DNA of 64,000 bases from Terriglobia bacterium (GCA_020073495.1 JAIQFD010000002.1:248001-312000), one strand, 5' to 3'. Shown: positions 34,370 to 44,725, numbered from the stretch's first letter. Notes: a model not told the origin generated them from the sequence alone. A program made the numbers and translations.

Positions 34370-35863
34370 CTACAACAGGCGCGCGACCAGGTCGTAGTCG
34401 TGCGCTTCGGTGATCTCGCAACGATAGAACCGACCGGCGACCAGTTCGTTATCTCCGGGGTCACTGACAAAAACCGTGCCGTCGATCTCGGGTGCGTGCA
34501 TCTCGGTGCGCCCTTCCCAGAGCAGCTCGGTCTCGCTGGATGGCCCTTCCAGCAGCAGCTCGAACTCGCGCCCGACCAGCCCGCGCTTTTTTCTGCGGCT
34601 GATCTGCTTCTGGATGGACATCAACTTGCGCCGCCGCCGCTCGATCTCCGCGCGCGCCACCTTCTTGTCGAGACCGTGGGCCGTTGCGCCATCCTCGTCG
34701 GAGTAGCCGAAAACGCCGAGCCAGTCGAACTGCGCCTCGCGCACGAAATCGCACAGTTGCTCGAAGTCGCGCTTCGTCTCGCCCGGAAAACCGACGATGA
34801 ACGACGTGCGCAGCGTCAGGCTGGGGATTGTCCGCCGCATCTTGTCGATGGAGCGCAGGAAGATGTCGGCGCCCGCTCCCCGCTTCATGCGCTTCAGCAC
34901 CCCTGGCGAGGCGTGCTGCAAGGGCACGTCGATGTAGGAGCAGATCGTTTCGTGTGCGGCGATGGTCTCCAGCAGCCGCCCCGTGATCTTGTTCGGATAG
35001 GCGTACAGGAAGCGGATCCAGCGCAGTCCTTCGATCCCCGCCAGCTTAGCCAGCAGCAGCGCCAGGCCGTCCTTCAGCTCGAAATCTTCGCCGTAGCAGG
35101 TGGTGTCCTGGCCGATGAGCGTGATCTCGCGCACCCCGTCGCGCACCAGGCGTTCGGCCTCGGCGACCACCGACTCGAAGCGCCGCGAGCGGAACTTGCC
35201 GCGCAGTTGCGGAATGATGCAGAACGAGCAGGGATGATCGCACCCCTCGGCGATCTTGATGTACGCCGAATGCTTCGGCGTGGCCAGCATGCGCGGCGTG
35301 TTCTCGTCGTAGAGGTAGTTGGGCAGGTCGGCGATGGCCCCGTCCCACGACTCCCGCGAGAAACGGCCAGCTTGCTCGCGAGCGTCTCCTTCCGAGCGCG
35401 ACTGCAAGATCATGAACGGGCCCTGGAAGACAGCCGAGGGCGGCTGTCCCACACGGGCAATGCCCGCCGCATCCAGGATCTGCTCCAGCCCTCCCGTACC
35501 GACGACCGCGTCCACTTCCGGGATGTTCTTCTGGATCTCGTTGCGATAGCGCTCGACCAGGCATCCGGCCACGATCAGCTTCTGCGCCCGGCCCGAGAGC
35601 TTGTGCTGTGCCATCTCCAGGATGGCGTCCACCGACTCCTGCTTGGCCGTCTCGATGAAGGAGCAGGTGTTGACCACGATGACGTCGGCTTCCTCTGCGC
35701 GCGGCGTGATCTCCGCCCCCGCAGACGCCAGCAGGCCCATCATGACCTCGCTGTCCACCAGGTTCTTGGGGCAGCCCAGGCTCACGAAGCCAATCTTCTT
35801 CCTGGGCGACACGGCCGCGCTGGACTGCGCGGGCGCCTCCACTGTCAGGGTGTTTTCAGGCAT
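34370..35863 (-). CDS. rimO: Ribosomal protein S12 methylthiotransferase RimO
   Basis: 497-residue radical SAM enzyme that methylthiolates Asp88 of ribosomal protein S12. N-terminal UPF0004 domain with GFVSLGCPKNLVDSEVM and cysteines in VNTCSFIE and VAGCLVERY (auxiliary cluster); radical SAM cluster C-x3-C-x2-C in CDHPCSFC at about 208-215; C-terminal TRAM domain (FELLLEGPSSETELLWEGR). About 25 extra N-terminal residues (Pro/Ala/Ser) precede the domain. It is in the yacG/pgpA run. Confidence 0.96.
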   Translation of the reverse strand: MPENTLTVEAPAQSSAAVSPRKKIGFVSLGCPKNLVDSEVMMGLLASAGAEITPRAEEADVIVVNTCSFIETAKQESVDAILEMAQHKLSGRAQKLIVAGCLVERYRNEIQKNIPEVDAVVGTGGLEQILDAAGIARVGQPPSAVFQGPFMILQSRSEGDAREQAGRFSRESWDGAIADLPNYLYDENTPRMLATPKHSAYIKIAEGCDHPCSFCIIPQLRGKFRSRRFESVVAEAERLVRDGVREITLIGQDTTCYGEDFELKDGLALLLAKLAGIEGLRWIRFLYAYPNKITGRLLETIAAHETICSYIDVPLQHASPGVLKRMKRGAGADIFLRSIDKMRRTIPSLTLRTSFIVGFPGETKRDFEQLCDFVREAQFDWLGVFGYSDEDGATAHGLDKKVARAEIERRRRKLMSIQKQISRRKKRGLVGREFELLLEGPSSETELLWEGRTEMHAPEIDGTVFVSDPGDNELVAGRFYRCEITEAHDYDLVARLL

Positions 35864-35884
35864 GCAATCTTCTTATTCTACCAA

Positions 35885-36727
35885 CTACGCCGGTGCGCTG
35901 GACGCCGCCTCGATGCCGTATTTTTCTGCCAGGAAGCGACGCAGACGGGCTGGAAGGTCGGACGCCAGCTCCTGCCAGGTCAGTGTCTTGCACCGGAGCC
36001 GCAGATCCACCGGGCGCACCGCTCGCATCACCGCATGCCACTCTTCGCGCAAGTCGGGGCGGCGCGCGTCGAGCAGGACGCAGAACGACATCCCCAGCGC
36101 CTGCGCCGCCAACACGTTTCGGATCAGCTGATACGAGAGATATTGCTCGCGCGACTGCGGCAGCGCGCGCCGGTCGAAGACCTCCGGGAAATCGCGATAA
36201 GCTTCAACCACTGCTTTAGCTTTCTGCTGGAAGTCATTCTCCGTCAGCTTCGATTCAATCAGCAGGTCGCCCAGGAGCATGTCCACTTCGGTGCGGTCGG
36301 AGCGGCCATTGGCAAGGGGCACGCGGGCCTTGAAGCCGAATTGTGGGCGCACGTCCGGCGCCACGCCCAGCCGCCGGCATACGCGCCCATCCGCAAACGT
36401 CCGCGGATAGCAGAACACATTCATCAGCAGCGCGTCGGAGCTCATGCAGCTATCCAGTTCCTTCCGTTTACCGCCGAACATGTGCGGCAAGGACTTGCGG
36501 TGCGTGTGTGCCTTCGCCAGCCGCTTGCGCCACGCGGCATCACCCAGGATGGCACGATACGCCGCGTCGAGGAAGTTCCCGTGCAGGCGGCGTTCGTCGT
36601 CAGCCTCGTACACGATCACCGGCGCCTCGCCATAGCTTTCGACGAAGATGTAGTGGTGGGCAGCGGCATACCGTCGGTTGCGCTCGGAGATCTCCCGGCG
36701 GAGTGCGAGGGCAGGGGAAAGGCTCAT
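35885..36727 (-). CDS. PD-(D/E)XK nuclease-like protein (PGN_0703 type)
   Basis: 280-residue cytosolic protein. A central EVDMLLGDLLIESK (147-160) gives Asp149/Asp154 and Glu158-x-Lys160, the D-(D/E)xK catalytic pattern, with a preceding GFKARVPLANGRSDRTEVDM strand-turn and a YLSYQLIRNVLAA helix after. This resembles the PGN_0703 family annotated as putative restriction endonuclease, which I name from memory. It overlaps the transglutaminase stop by ATGA and so is translationally coupled to it. No methyltransferase partner is nearby, so restriction function is unproven. Confidence 0.65.
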   Translation of the reverse strand: MSLSPALALRREISERNRRYAAAHHYIFVESYGEAPVIVYEADDERRLHGNFLDAAYRAILGDAAWRKRLAKAHTHRKSLPHMFGGKRKELDSCMSSDALLMNVFCYPRTFADGRVCRRLGVAPDVRPQFGFKARVPLANGRSDRTEVDMLLGDLLIESKLTENDFQQKAKAVVEAYRDFPEVFDRRALPQSREQYLSYQLIRNVLAAQALGMSFCVLLDARRPDLREEWHAVMRAVRPVDLRLRCKTLTWQELASDLPARLRRFLAEKYGIEAASSAPA

Positions 36728-38916
36728 CGTGGCAGGCCGGAGATCGCCTCGAAGAGTAAAGGCAGCGCGCGGGCGTCCTCCGGCGAGTCGCCGAAGCGGG
36801 CGCGCTCGTAGCGGCGCGTGAATTCCTCCACCGCGCGGCGCAGCGCTGGGTCCTCGATGGTCAGAGTGAACTCGGCGGGCGTCTGTGTCACCAGCTTTCG
36901 CCATCCTCGGCGCGCCACGCGCCGGGTCATGCGTCCGTACCAGATGCTGGCTGCGGCTTGAGGCGCGCGCTCCGGGCGCAGGGCGAGGCGGCGGTCGCGC
37001 CATCCGCGCCACAGCCTGCCCGCATTTACCAACAGCAGAAGCAGCACCACCGCCCCGACCAGCCGTGCTCCGTACCGGCTCGGTTGCGCGCTGACGTTCT
37101 CCGTCGTGTGCCGCGCCCGCTCGATCAGTTGTTCGTAGTGTTTCCGCACCCACAGCCGCGCGCGATCGAACCCCAGGCGCCCGCGCGAGATCACCGTGTT
37201 CGAGACCGTCGCCTGATGCTGGAAGTCGTAGTTGATGATCCACTCGCGCCAGAACTCGCGCGCCGCGTCCAGATACAGCAGGAAGCGCGACCAGGAGGTG
37301 GGCATCTGCTTGGGGTCGGGAGGTGTCGGGTCGAAACTCACCCAGCCGATTCCGGGGAAGAAGACTTCCACCCAGGTGTGGGCGTCGCTGGCGCGGATGA
37401 TGTAGCTCCCGGTGATGCCGTTGAATTCGCCGGTGCGAAAGCCGTTCACCAGGCGCGCCGGGATGCCTTGACTGCGCAGCATCACCGCCATCGCGGATGC
37501 GAAGTACTCGCAGTGTCCCTCTTTGCGCACCAGAAGGAAATCCGCGATCGGGTCCTTGGCCAGCTGGCGCGGCAGCACCAGCGTGTACCCGTACTTGCTC
37601 CGCAGGTATTCCTCGATGGCCGCGGCTTTGTCGAACTCGTTCTTGGCCCCGGCGGTGATCTCCGCCGCCAGCTTCCGCACCCGGGGATCGACCGACGGGA
37701 GCTGCAAATAGTTCAGCGCCACCTGCGGCGGCACATCCCGGCTTGAGGGGCGCAGGGTCGCAGGGTCGGGCTCGTAGATGTTGGAGACGGCGCGGTACGC
37801 GCTTACCATCCGGTCGCGGTCGGAGTTGTAGATGGACCCGGCGTCGTCGGTCGCTATCTCCCGGTACGGCCCGTACAGCAGTTGCGGCTTGGCGGCGACG
37901 AAGAAGACGTTGGTCCCTATGGGCTCCATGAGCACGCGGTAGCGCACAAAGCGCCGCCACCGCGGCGGGGCCGCGATGCCGGCGGCGGTGGCGTCGGACC
38001 GGGTCAGGTCGAAACCTCCCTCGCTGGAGAGATGGAGCACGCGCTGTTGCGGCGGGTTGCTCCAGCGCGTCCCATCGAAGATGCCCAGCGCTACCCCCCG
38101 CCACTTCAGGTCGAAGGCGCCTTGCGTGTCGCCGTCGATCTGGATGTGCATCACCACCTGGCTGGAGCGCTTGATCTCACCGATGTCGCCGAGCTTCACG
38201 TCATCGCTGAAGCCGGTGACCAGCTCGTTGCGCGGCGCGAAGGAACTCAGATAGCGCGCCTGCCAGCGGGGCAGGATGAAGAACAGCACGGATCCTCCGG
38301 CGAAGATGGCCGCCACCAGCGCGACCGCCGTCCCCGAGAGCGAGACCCCCATGCGCCGCACCGCGCCTGCCTCCCGCGCGCGGCTCTGCGCCCCTTCCGC
38401 CGACAGCTTCATCTCCATACTGATAAAGGTGGCTACGGCGAGCAGCAGGAAAACGGAGAAGATGGCCAGGAAGATGGTGTCCACTGTCCACAGCGCCGAG
38501 GCCAGCACCGCGCCGAACGACAGCACGATCAGGTACAGGTGGTCGCGATGGCGCTGCACCGAGAACATCCTCACCACGGTGGCGAACAGCAGCAGGTGCA
38601 CGGTCGCGGTGATGAAGTTCTTGCCGGAGAGTACGTAGAAATCCACGAACCAGAAGACCGCGTAAGCGACGGTCAGCCGGCTGGTCCAGCCCTCGGAGAG
38701 CAGCGTCGTGTCGTGCTTGAGTAACTGCCGGCCGCGCAACAGCAGCGCCGTGGTCACGACGAAGGCTGACAGCAGATCCAGCTTGCCTGTGCTGACCAGC
38801 GTGGCGAAACCGGTCACGATCAACAGGTAGAGCGAGACCTCGAAATAACGCTCCACCGCGGTGCGCGCCGGGACCGGCGCGGGACGCTGGGTCGAGAGGA
38901 TGGACAAGTTCCCCAT
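36724..38916 (-). CDS. DUF3488/transglutaminase-like membrane protein
   Basis: 730-residue membrane protein: about five N-terminal helices (24-200; DUF3488), an extracytoplasmic region, then a transglutaminase-like core with catalytic Cys467 region GHCEYFASAMAVML, His in DAHTWVEVFFP (about 510) and Asp in FDPTPPD (about 524). A further helix (about 617-637) and a DUF4129-like C-terminus follow. Relatives occur beside AAA MoxR ATPases and DUF58 proteins; none is seen here. The ATG lies inside an inverted repeat and has no ribosome site, so the start is uncertain. Confidence 0.85.
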   Translation of the reverse strand: MGNLSILSTQRPAPVPARTAVERYFEVSLYLLIVTGFATLVSTGKLDLLSAFVVTTALLLRGRQLLKHDTTLLSEGWTSRLTVAYAVFWFVDFYVLSGKNFITATVHLLLFATVVRMFSVQRHRDHLYLIVLSFGAVLASALWTVDTIFLAIFSVFLLLAVATFISMEMKLSAEGAQSRAREAGAVRRMGVSLSGTAVALVAAIFAGGSVLFFILPRWQARYLSSFAPRNELVTGFSDDVKLGDIGEIKRSSQVVMHIQIDGDTQGAFDLKWRGVALGIFDGTRWSNPPQQRVLHLSSEGGFDLTRSDATAAGIAAPPRWRRFVRYRVLMEPIGTNVFFVAAKPQLLYGPYREIATDDAGSIYNSDRDRMVSAYRAVSNIYEPDPATLRPSSRDVPPQVALNYLQLPSVDPRVRKLAAEITAGAKNEFDKAAAIEEYLRSKYGYTLVLPRQLAKDPIADFLLVRKEGHCEYFASAMAVMLRSQGIPARLVNGFRTGEFNGITGSYIIRASDAHTWVEVFFPGIGWVSFDPTPPDPKQMPTSWSRFLLYLDAAREFWREWIINYDFQHQATVSNTVISRGRLGFDRARLWVRKHYEQLIERARHTTENVSAQPSRYGARLVGAVVLLLLLVNAGRLWRGWRDRRLALRPERAPQAAASIWYGRMTRRVARRGWRKLVTQTPAEFTLTIEDPALRRAVEEFTRRYERARFGDSPEDARALPLLFEAISGLPR

Positions 38917-38995
38917 CTGGCGATCTGGCCATCGGGCCGAGTTTCAAGGCTTCCGCAAACCCACATTACTCGGCCCGATCACCCGATGGCCAGAT
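38915..38995. repeat. 27-bp inverted repeat over the transglutaminase start
   Basis: Arms 38915-38941 and 38969-38995 (text such as ATCTGGCCATCGGG) are complementary with about four mismatches, spacer 27 bases. The left arm contains the transglutaminase ATG; the right arm ends just before the likely -10 of the SRP RNA gene. It may control both divergent units or be a dispersed repeat. Confidence 0.6.
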
Positions 38996-38996
38996 G

Positions 38997-39004
38997 ATAA
39001 AATA
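38997..39004 (+). promoter_or_regulatory. Likely -10 element of the SRP RNA gene
   Basis: GATAAAATAC around 38996-39005 contains TAAAAT, placed about 10 bases before the predicted RNA 5' end. No good -35 hexamer is seen at 17 bases, where the inverted repeat arm lies. Confidence 0.4.
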
Positions 39005-39014
39005 CTTTTCGTCA

Positions 39015-39113
39015 GGTGTCGGGTCCTACGCGACGCATCCCCGCCAACCCCGCCAGGTCCGGAAGGAAGCAACGGTAACGGGTTCTTGCATGTGCAGTGG
39101 GCTCCCCGATACC
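39015..39113 (+). ncRNA. ffs: Signal recognition particle RNA, small bacterial type
   Basis: About 99 bases. The domain IV core GCCAGGTCCGGAAGGAAGCA (39052-39071) is the invariant Ffh-binding loop. The outer stem pairs GGTGTCGGG at 39015-39023 with CCCGATACC at 39105-39113, with one G:U pair. It carries Ffh for targeting membrane proteins to FtsY, whose gene is at 25652. A T-rich stretch (CTTTTTGTTCTTT, 39117-39129) follows. Fragments of its 3' half are repeated downstream. Confidence 0.95.
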
Positions 39114-39154
39114 TGGCTTTTTGTTCTTTACCGGCATCCGCATTCCGGCGGTAA

Positions 39155-39172
39155 CACATGCAAGAACCCGTT
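39155..39172 (-). repeat. Inverted copy of an internal ffs segment
   Basis: Reverse complement of 39077-39094, exact over 18 bases (AACGGGTTCTTGCATGTG on the minus strand). The pair could fold back on a read-through transcript and compete with SRP RNA folding. Confidence 0.8.
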
Positions 39173-39260
39173 CCGGGTGAGCCGCCAGTCCGCGCTGTCG
39201 CGCGCGGGCTGGCGGCGAGGGCGAAGCGGCGTACGCCGCGCAGCCCTGGGAAGAACGCAT

Positions 39261-39300
39261 CTTGTATGTGCAGTGGGCTCCCCGATACCTGGCTCTTTGT
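39261..39300 (+). repeat. Direct partial copy of the ffs 3' end
   Basis: Forty bases matching 39085-39124 with two differences, including the 3' arm of the SRP stem and the following T-rich tail. There is no 5' arm to pair with, so this is not a second functional SRP RNA. Confidence 0.85.
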
Positions 39301-39394
39301 CTCTGCGGCGCGCGCCGTCTTGCCCGCCACTCGATCCCATAGACTTGGCCGCGTTGATACGTCAGAATAAGGGGTTTATTCAAGGAGAACTTTC

Positions 39395-40393
39395 TTGCCT
39401 AGTCCGATCAGGGCCAAGATCTCGGCACTCGGGACCTACGTACCTCCGCGCCTGCTGACCAACGCCGACCTGGAGAAGATGGTCGAGACCTCCGATCAGT
39501 GGATCGTAGACCGCACCGGCATCCGGCAGCGGCATATCGTCGAGAATGGCCAGGCAACGTCCGATCTGGCGGTCGAGGCGGCGCGGGCCTGCCTCAAAGA
39601 GCGCGGCATCGAGCCGAACGAAGTGGAGCATATCATCGTCGGCACGGTCACCCCCGACATGTTCTTCCCCTCCACGGCCTGCCTGGTGCAGCACAAGCTG
39701 GGCTGTCCCGGCGCCTGGGGCTTCGACATCTCCGCCGCCTGCTCCGCGTTCGTGTATGCGCTGCAGTGCGGGGCACAGTACGTGGCCTCCGGCTCGCACA
39801 AGAAGGTGCTGGTGATTGGCGCCGATGTGATGTCTTCCATCATCGACTACACCGATCGTGCCACATGCGTTATCTTCGGCGACGGTGCGGGCGCGGTGCT
39901 GGTCGAGCCCGCGGACGGCGATGGCCTGGGCATCATCGATTACCTTCACGAAGTGGATGGCTCGGGCGGCTGCTCGCTCTACATGCCCGGTGGCGGCAGT
40001 CTTCATCCCTCCAGCCACGAGACCGTGGACAAGAAGATGCATTTCGTCCACCAGGACGGACAGGCGGTGTTCAAGTACGCCGTGCGCAAGATGGCCGACA
40101 TGTGCGAGCGGCTGCTGGAGCGCAACGGCTATTCCGGCAAGGACATCGACTGCTTCATCCCTCACCAGGCCAACCTGCGCATCATCCGGGCCACCGGCGA
40201 CCGGCTGGGACTGAGGCCGGAGAGCGTCATCACCAACATCGAAGAGTTCGGCAACACCACCGCCGGCACCATCCCACTGGCCATGCAGACCGCGCGCGAT
40301 CGCGGGAAATTGAAAAAGGGAGACCTGGTGTTGCTGGCCGCCGTTGGGGCGGGCTTCACCGCGGGCGCAACCTTGCTGCGCTGGGCGTACTGA
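39395..40393 (+). CDS. fabH: Beta-ketoacyl-ACP synthase III
   Basis: 332-residue initiating condensing enzyme of fatty acid synthesis (acyl-CoA plus malonyl-ACP). Catalytic triad Cys116 ([13 protein letters not shown]), His in [11 protein letters not shown] (about 250) and Asn in [13 protein letters not shown] (about 285). The start codon is TTG 39395 with AAGGAG seven bases upstream. Transcribed on its own after the SRP RNA region. Confidence 0.95.
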   Translation: MPSPIRAKISALGTYVPPRLLTNADLEKMVETSDQWIVDRTGIRQRHIVENGQATSDLAVEAARACLKERGIEPNEVEHIIVGTVTPDMFFPSTACLVQHKLGCPGAWGFDISAACSAFVYALQCGAQYVASGSHKKVLVIGADVMSSIIDYTDRATCVIFGDGAGAVLVEPADGDGLGIIDYLHEVDGSGGCSLYMPGGGSLHPSSHETVDKKMHFVHQDGQAVFKYAVRKMADMCERLLERNGYSGKDIDCFIPHQANLRIIRATGDRLGLRPESVITNIEEFGNTTAGTIPLAMQTARDRGKLKKGDLVLLAAVGAGFTAGATLLRWAY

Positions 40394-40462
40394 TGACCAT
40401 CCGCGCGACCTTCTGAAACGGTCGAGTGTTACACTCACCAGTTTTCAACGGGAGCTTATCCT

Positions 40463-41890
40463 ATGCGCACCAACCAAAAGCTTCGATCCGCGCACGTGCT
40501 CGTTCCATTTCTCCTGCTGTCGTTTGCCTTGTCGGTGTTCGCGCAATCGCAGCCCAGCCTGCCGGACGACCTGCAGAAAAAGATCGATGAGATCGCCACC
40601 CAGACTCTTGCCGCTACGGGTGCGCCCAGCGCTTCGATAGCGATCGTCAAGGATGGCCAGATCTACTATGCCAAGGCATACGGCAACGCGAACCTGGATC
40701 CTGCCGTGCCGGCGCGTCCCGAGATGCGCTACAGCATCGGTTCGATCAGCAAGCAGTTCACCGCGACCGCCATCCTCATGCTGGCCGAGCAGGGGAAGCT
40801 CTCGCTCGACGATCCGGTCTCGAAGTTCGTGCCCAAGCTTACGCGCGGCAGGGAAGTGACCATCCGCGAGCTGCTCTCGATGACCTCGGGCTATCAGGAC
40901 TTCTGGCCTCAGGACTACGTCATGCCGATGATGATGAAGCCGGTCACGGCGCAAGAGATCCTCGACCACTGGGCGCGCATCCCCCTCGACTTCGATCCGG
41001 GCACGAAATGGCAGTACAGCAACACCAACTACGTGATCGCGGGGCTGATCGTGGAGAAGGCCGGCGGTATGCCGCTGATGGAATTCCTGAAGCAGCGCAT
41101 CTTCATCCCCCTGCACATGGAGAGCACCGTCAGCATGCACATCGCAAAAGAGACGCCGGCCGACCCGGTCGGGTACTTGAGGTATGCGCTGGGTCCGCCG
41201 CGCCCGGCTCCAAAAGAAGGGAAAGGCTGGATGTTCGCAGCCGGCGAATTGGCGATGACCGCCGCAGACCTGGCGCGCTGGGACATCAGTCTGATGGACC
41301 AGAAGCTGCTGAAACCTGCCTCCTACCGGGTGATGGAAACCGAGGTCCGCCTGAAGAATGGCGTGGGCACGCGATACGCGCTCGGTGTGCGCGTTGGGAT
41401 GGAGCAAGACCACCGTATGCTCTCGCACGGAGGAGAGGTATCGGGCTTTGTGGCGCAGAACGTGGTTTATCCCGACGATCGTGCCGCCGTGGTCGTCCTC
41501 ACCAACCTCGACGCATCTGCGGCCGCGGGTCAGATCGCCAATAAGATCGGCCCCGTGCTCTTTCCAACCCAAGACAAGAACATGGAAGAGCGGCTGCAAC
41601 TGGTTCGCAGGGTCTTCGACGGCTTGCAGCACGGGCAGATCGATCGGGCGCTGTTCACCGACAACTGCAATAGCTATTTCACCGACCAGGCGCTCAAGGA
41701 TTTCGCCGACAGTCTCGGCCCGCTGGGCGCGCCGGAAGATTTCAAGCAGACCTCGCACAGTTTGCGCGGCGGCATGGGCTTCCGCGCCTACACCGTCAAG
41801 TTCAAGGGCGGCAAGACGGTTCGCATCACGCTAAGAGATATGCCGGACGGCAAGATCGAGCAGTACCAGCTGATGGCAGCGACAGAATAG
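40463..41890 (+). CDS. Exported serine beta-lactamase-family hydrolase
   Basis: 475-residue class C-type serine hydrolase with signal peptide (LLLSFALSVFAQ). Motif 1 is S94-x-x-K97 in YSIGSISKQFTATAI; motif 2 is YSNTNYVIAG near 185; the third motif reads LSHGGEVSGF near 317. After the hydrolase domain (about 360) a DUF3471-like C-terminal tail ends GKIEQYQLM. Members are peptidases, esterases or carboxypeptidases rather than drug-resistance enzymes. GGGAG lies eight bases before the ATG. Confidence 0.9.
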   Translation: MRTNQKLRSAHVLVPFLLLSFALSVFAQSQPSLPDDLQKKIDEIATQTLAATGAPSASIAIVKDGQIYYAKAYGNANLDPAVPARPEMRYSIGSISKQFTATAILMLAEQGKLSLDDPVSKFVPKLTRGREVTIRELLSMTSGYQDFWPQDYVMPMMMKPVTAQEILDHWARIPLDFDPGTKWQYSNTNYVIAGLIVEKAGGMPLMEFLKQRIFIPLHMESTVSMHIAKETPADPVGYLRYALGPPRPAPKEGKGWMFAAGELAMTAADLARWDISLMDQKLLKPASYRVMETEVRLKNGVGTRYALGVRVGMEQDHRMLSHGGEVSGFVAQNVVYPDDRAAVVVLTNLDASAAAGQIANKIGPVLFPTQDKNMEERLQLVRRVFDGLQHGQIDRALFTDNCNSYFTDQALKDFADSLGPLGAPEDFKQTSHSLRGGMGFRAYTVKFKGGKTVRITLRDMPDGKIEQYQLMAATE

Positions 41891-41933
41891 AAAAATTTCA
41901 CCGCCGAGACAGACGGCGCCGAAGCACATAAGA

Positions 41934-41954
41934 AGCGCGCCCCTGGGGCGCGCT
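41934..41954. terminator. GC-rich hairpin between hydrolase and fumC
   Basis: AGCGCGCC and GGCGCGCT arms form a strong stem between two convergent genes. T-runs are absent or short on both strands, so it may be a bidirectional but weak terminator. Confidence 0.45.
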
Positions 41955-41956
41955 CT

Positions 41957-41984
41957 GAGTACCAGGTACTGGGTACTGAGTACT
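41957..41984. repeat. GTACTGAGTAC-type intergenic repeat, copy 1
   Basis: GAGTACCAGGTACTGGGTAC and following ACTGAGTAC. Related text recurs at 43416-43446, 43562-43587 and 55681-55715, always between genes. Confidence 0.65.
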
Positions 41985-41987
41985 TCC

Positions 41988-43397
<1,410 letters not shown>

Positions 43398-43415
43398 GGC
43401 TGGCTCCTATGAGAA

Positions 43416-43446
43416 GAGTACTCAGTACCCGGTACTCAGCACTCAG
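43416..43446. repeat. GTACTGAGTAC-type repeat, copy 2
   Basis: GAGTACTCAGTACCCGGTAC followed by TCAGCACTCAG, upstream of fumC. Same family as copies 1, 3 and 4. Confidence 0.65.
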
Positions 43447-43561
43447 AATGAATGAGTATCAAAACAGAGAATTATCGCACCGTGGGGACAACGGGGCACG
43501 GAAAAAGGTTGGACTGCACCCCCTAGCAGTGCTGGACAGCTGCTCCCGCTGATCGCCATTC

Positions 43562-43587
43562 ACTGAGTACCGCGTACTGTGTACTGA
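43562..43587. repeat. GTACTGAGTAC-type repeat, copy 3
   Basis: ACTGAGTACCGCGTACTGTG and GTACTGA, in the ypdA leader. Copies 2 and 3 bracket a 115-base stretch with no feature I can name. Confidence 0.6.
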
Positions 43588-43626
43588 AGCGCGAAAGACG
43601 CGAGTATCATCCAATCCTTCACACAT

Positions 43627-44616
43627 ATGGCTGACCCCGCTTTCGACATCTTAGTCATCGGTGCCGGGCCCACTGGCCTGGCCTGCGCCATCGAGGCGCA
43701 GCGCGCCGGACTGCGCGCCGTCTGCGTGGACAAGGGCTGCCTGGTGAATTCGCTTTTTCACTACCCGGCCAACATGACCTTCTTCACCACGCCGGAGCTG
43801 CTCGAGATCGGCGACATCCCTTTTCCCACGGCGCACCAGAAGCCCACGCGCCAGGAAGCGCTCGAATACTACCGAAAGGTCGCGGAACACTACCGGCTCG
43901 ACGTTCGCCAGTACCAGCTGGTGGGCCGGATCTCCGGCAGCGACGGCGACTTCCACATCCACACCGTGGACCGCCATGGCCGCCCCCACGAGTACCTTGC
44001 CCGCAAGCTGGTTGTGGCCACCGGGTACTACGATCTGCCCAATCTGATGGGCATTCCAGGCGAGAAGCTACCGCACGTTTTCCATTACTACCGCGAGCCC
44101 CATCCCTACTATGACTGCGACGTGATCGTGATTGGAGGCAAAAACTCGGCCGCCATCGCGGCGCTGGAACTGTGGCGCCACGGCGCCCGGGTCACTCTGG
44201 TGCATCGCGGCCCCGGCATGAGTCCCAGCGTCAAGTACTGGATCAAGCCCGATGTCGAGAACCGTATCAAGAGCGGGGAGGTCACGGCCTATTTCAGCAG
44301 CCAGGTGGTGGAGATCCGCCCCGACTGCGTGCGTGTGCAGGCCCCCGAGGGGGAAGTCACGCGAAAGGCCGACTTCGTCTTCGCCCTGACCGGCTACCAT
44401 CCCGATTTTGATTTTCTGCGCAGCCTGGGCGTGGAGATCACCTCCGACGACTGCCGGCCCAAGTGCGATCCGCAGACCCTGGAGAGCAATGTCCCCGGCA
44501 TTTACCTGGCTGGTGTGGTCATCGCAGGCTCCCGGACGAGCGAGATCTTCATCGAGAATGGCCGTTTCCACGGCCGCCAGATCGCTGTGGACGCGGCCGC
44601 GAAACTGGGTGGCTGA
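43627..44616 (+). CDS. ypdA: YpdA-family bacillithiol disulfide reductase-like protein
   Basis: 329-residue FAD/NAD(P)H oxidoreductase of the YpdA family. FAD site ILVIGAGPTGLACAIEA (9-25), NADPH site VIVIGGKNSAAIAALELWRHG (about 165), conserved DKGCLVNSLFHYP early in the sequence and the C-terminal GIYLAGVVIAGSRTSEIFIENG. YpdA regenerates bacillithiol from its disulfide in Bacillus and Staphylococcus; finding it here suggests bacillithiol or a related thiol. Transcribed alone. Confidence 0.9.
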   Translation: MADPAFDILVIGAGPTGLACAIEAQRAGLRAVCVDKGCLVNSLFHYPANMTFFTTPELLEIGDIPFPTAHQKPTRQEALEYYRKVAEHYRLDVRQYQLVGRISGSDGDFHIHTVDRHGRPHEYLARKLVVATGYYDLPNLMGIPGEKLPHVFHYYREPHPYYDCDVIVIGGKNSAAIAALELWRHGARVTLVHRGPGMSPSVKYWIKPDVENRIKSGEVTAYFSSQVVEIRPDCVRVQAPEGEVTRKADFVFALTGYHPDFDFLRSLGVEITSDDCRPKCDPQTLESNVPGIYLAGVVIAGSRTSEIFIENGRFHGRQIAVDAAAKLGG

Positions 44617-44725
44617 CCGGACAGGGGCTCCAGTCACCCATCCCCGGCGATTTGTCCGCGAAAGCACTTGACGACTGCTGTTCTTAGAAAGCAGAATATC
44701 GGGGTGGTAGTGTGAAAGCGGGCCT

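Larger units (their letters stand above)
39114..39394. other. Gap between ffs and fabH with ffs fragments
   Basis: No gene. It contains an exact 18-bp inverted copy of ffs (39155-39172 against 39077-39094), a 40-base direct copy of the ffs 3' end (39261-39300), GC-rich hairpins between them and the fabH leader. See the repeat entries. Confidence 0.7.

Noticed and set aside
34193-36811. 872-codon plus-strand frame opposite yacG, rimO and the nuclease gene
   Set aside because: His/Arg/Gln-rich antisense reading caused by high third-position GC; rimO on the other strand is certain.
39261-39300. Second SRP RNA gene
   Set aside because: Lacks the Ffh-binding loop and the 5' pairing arm.
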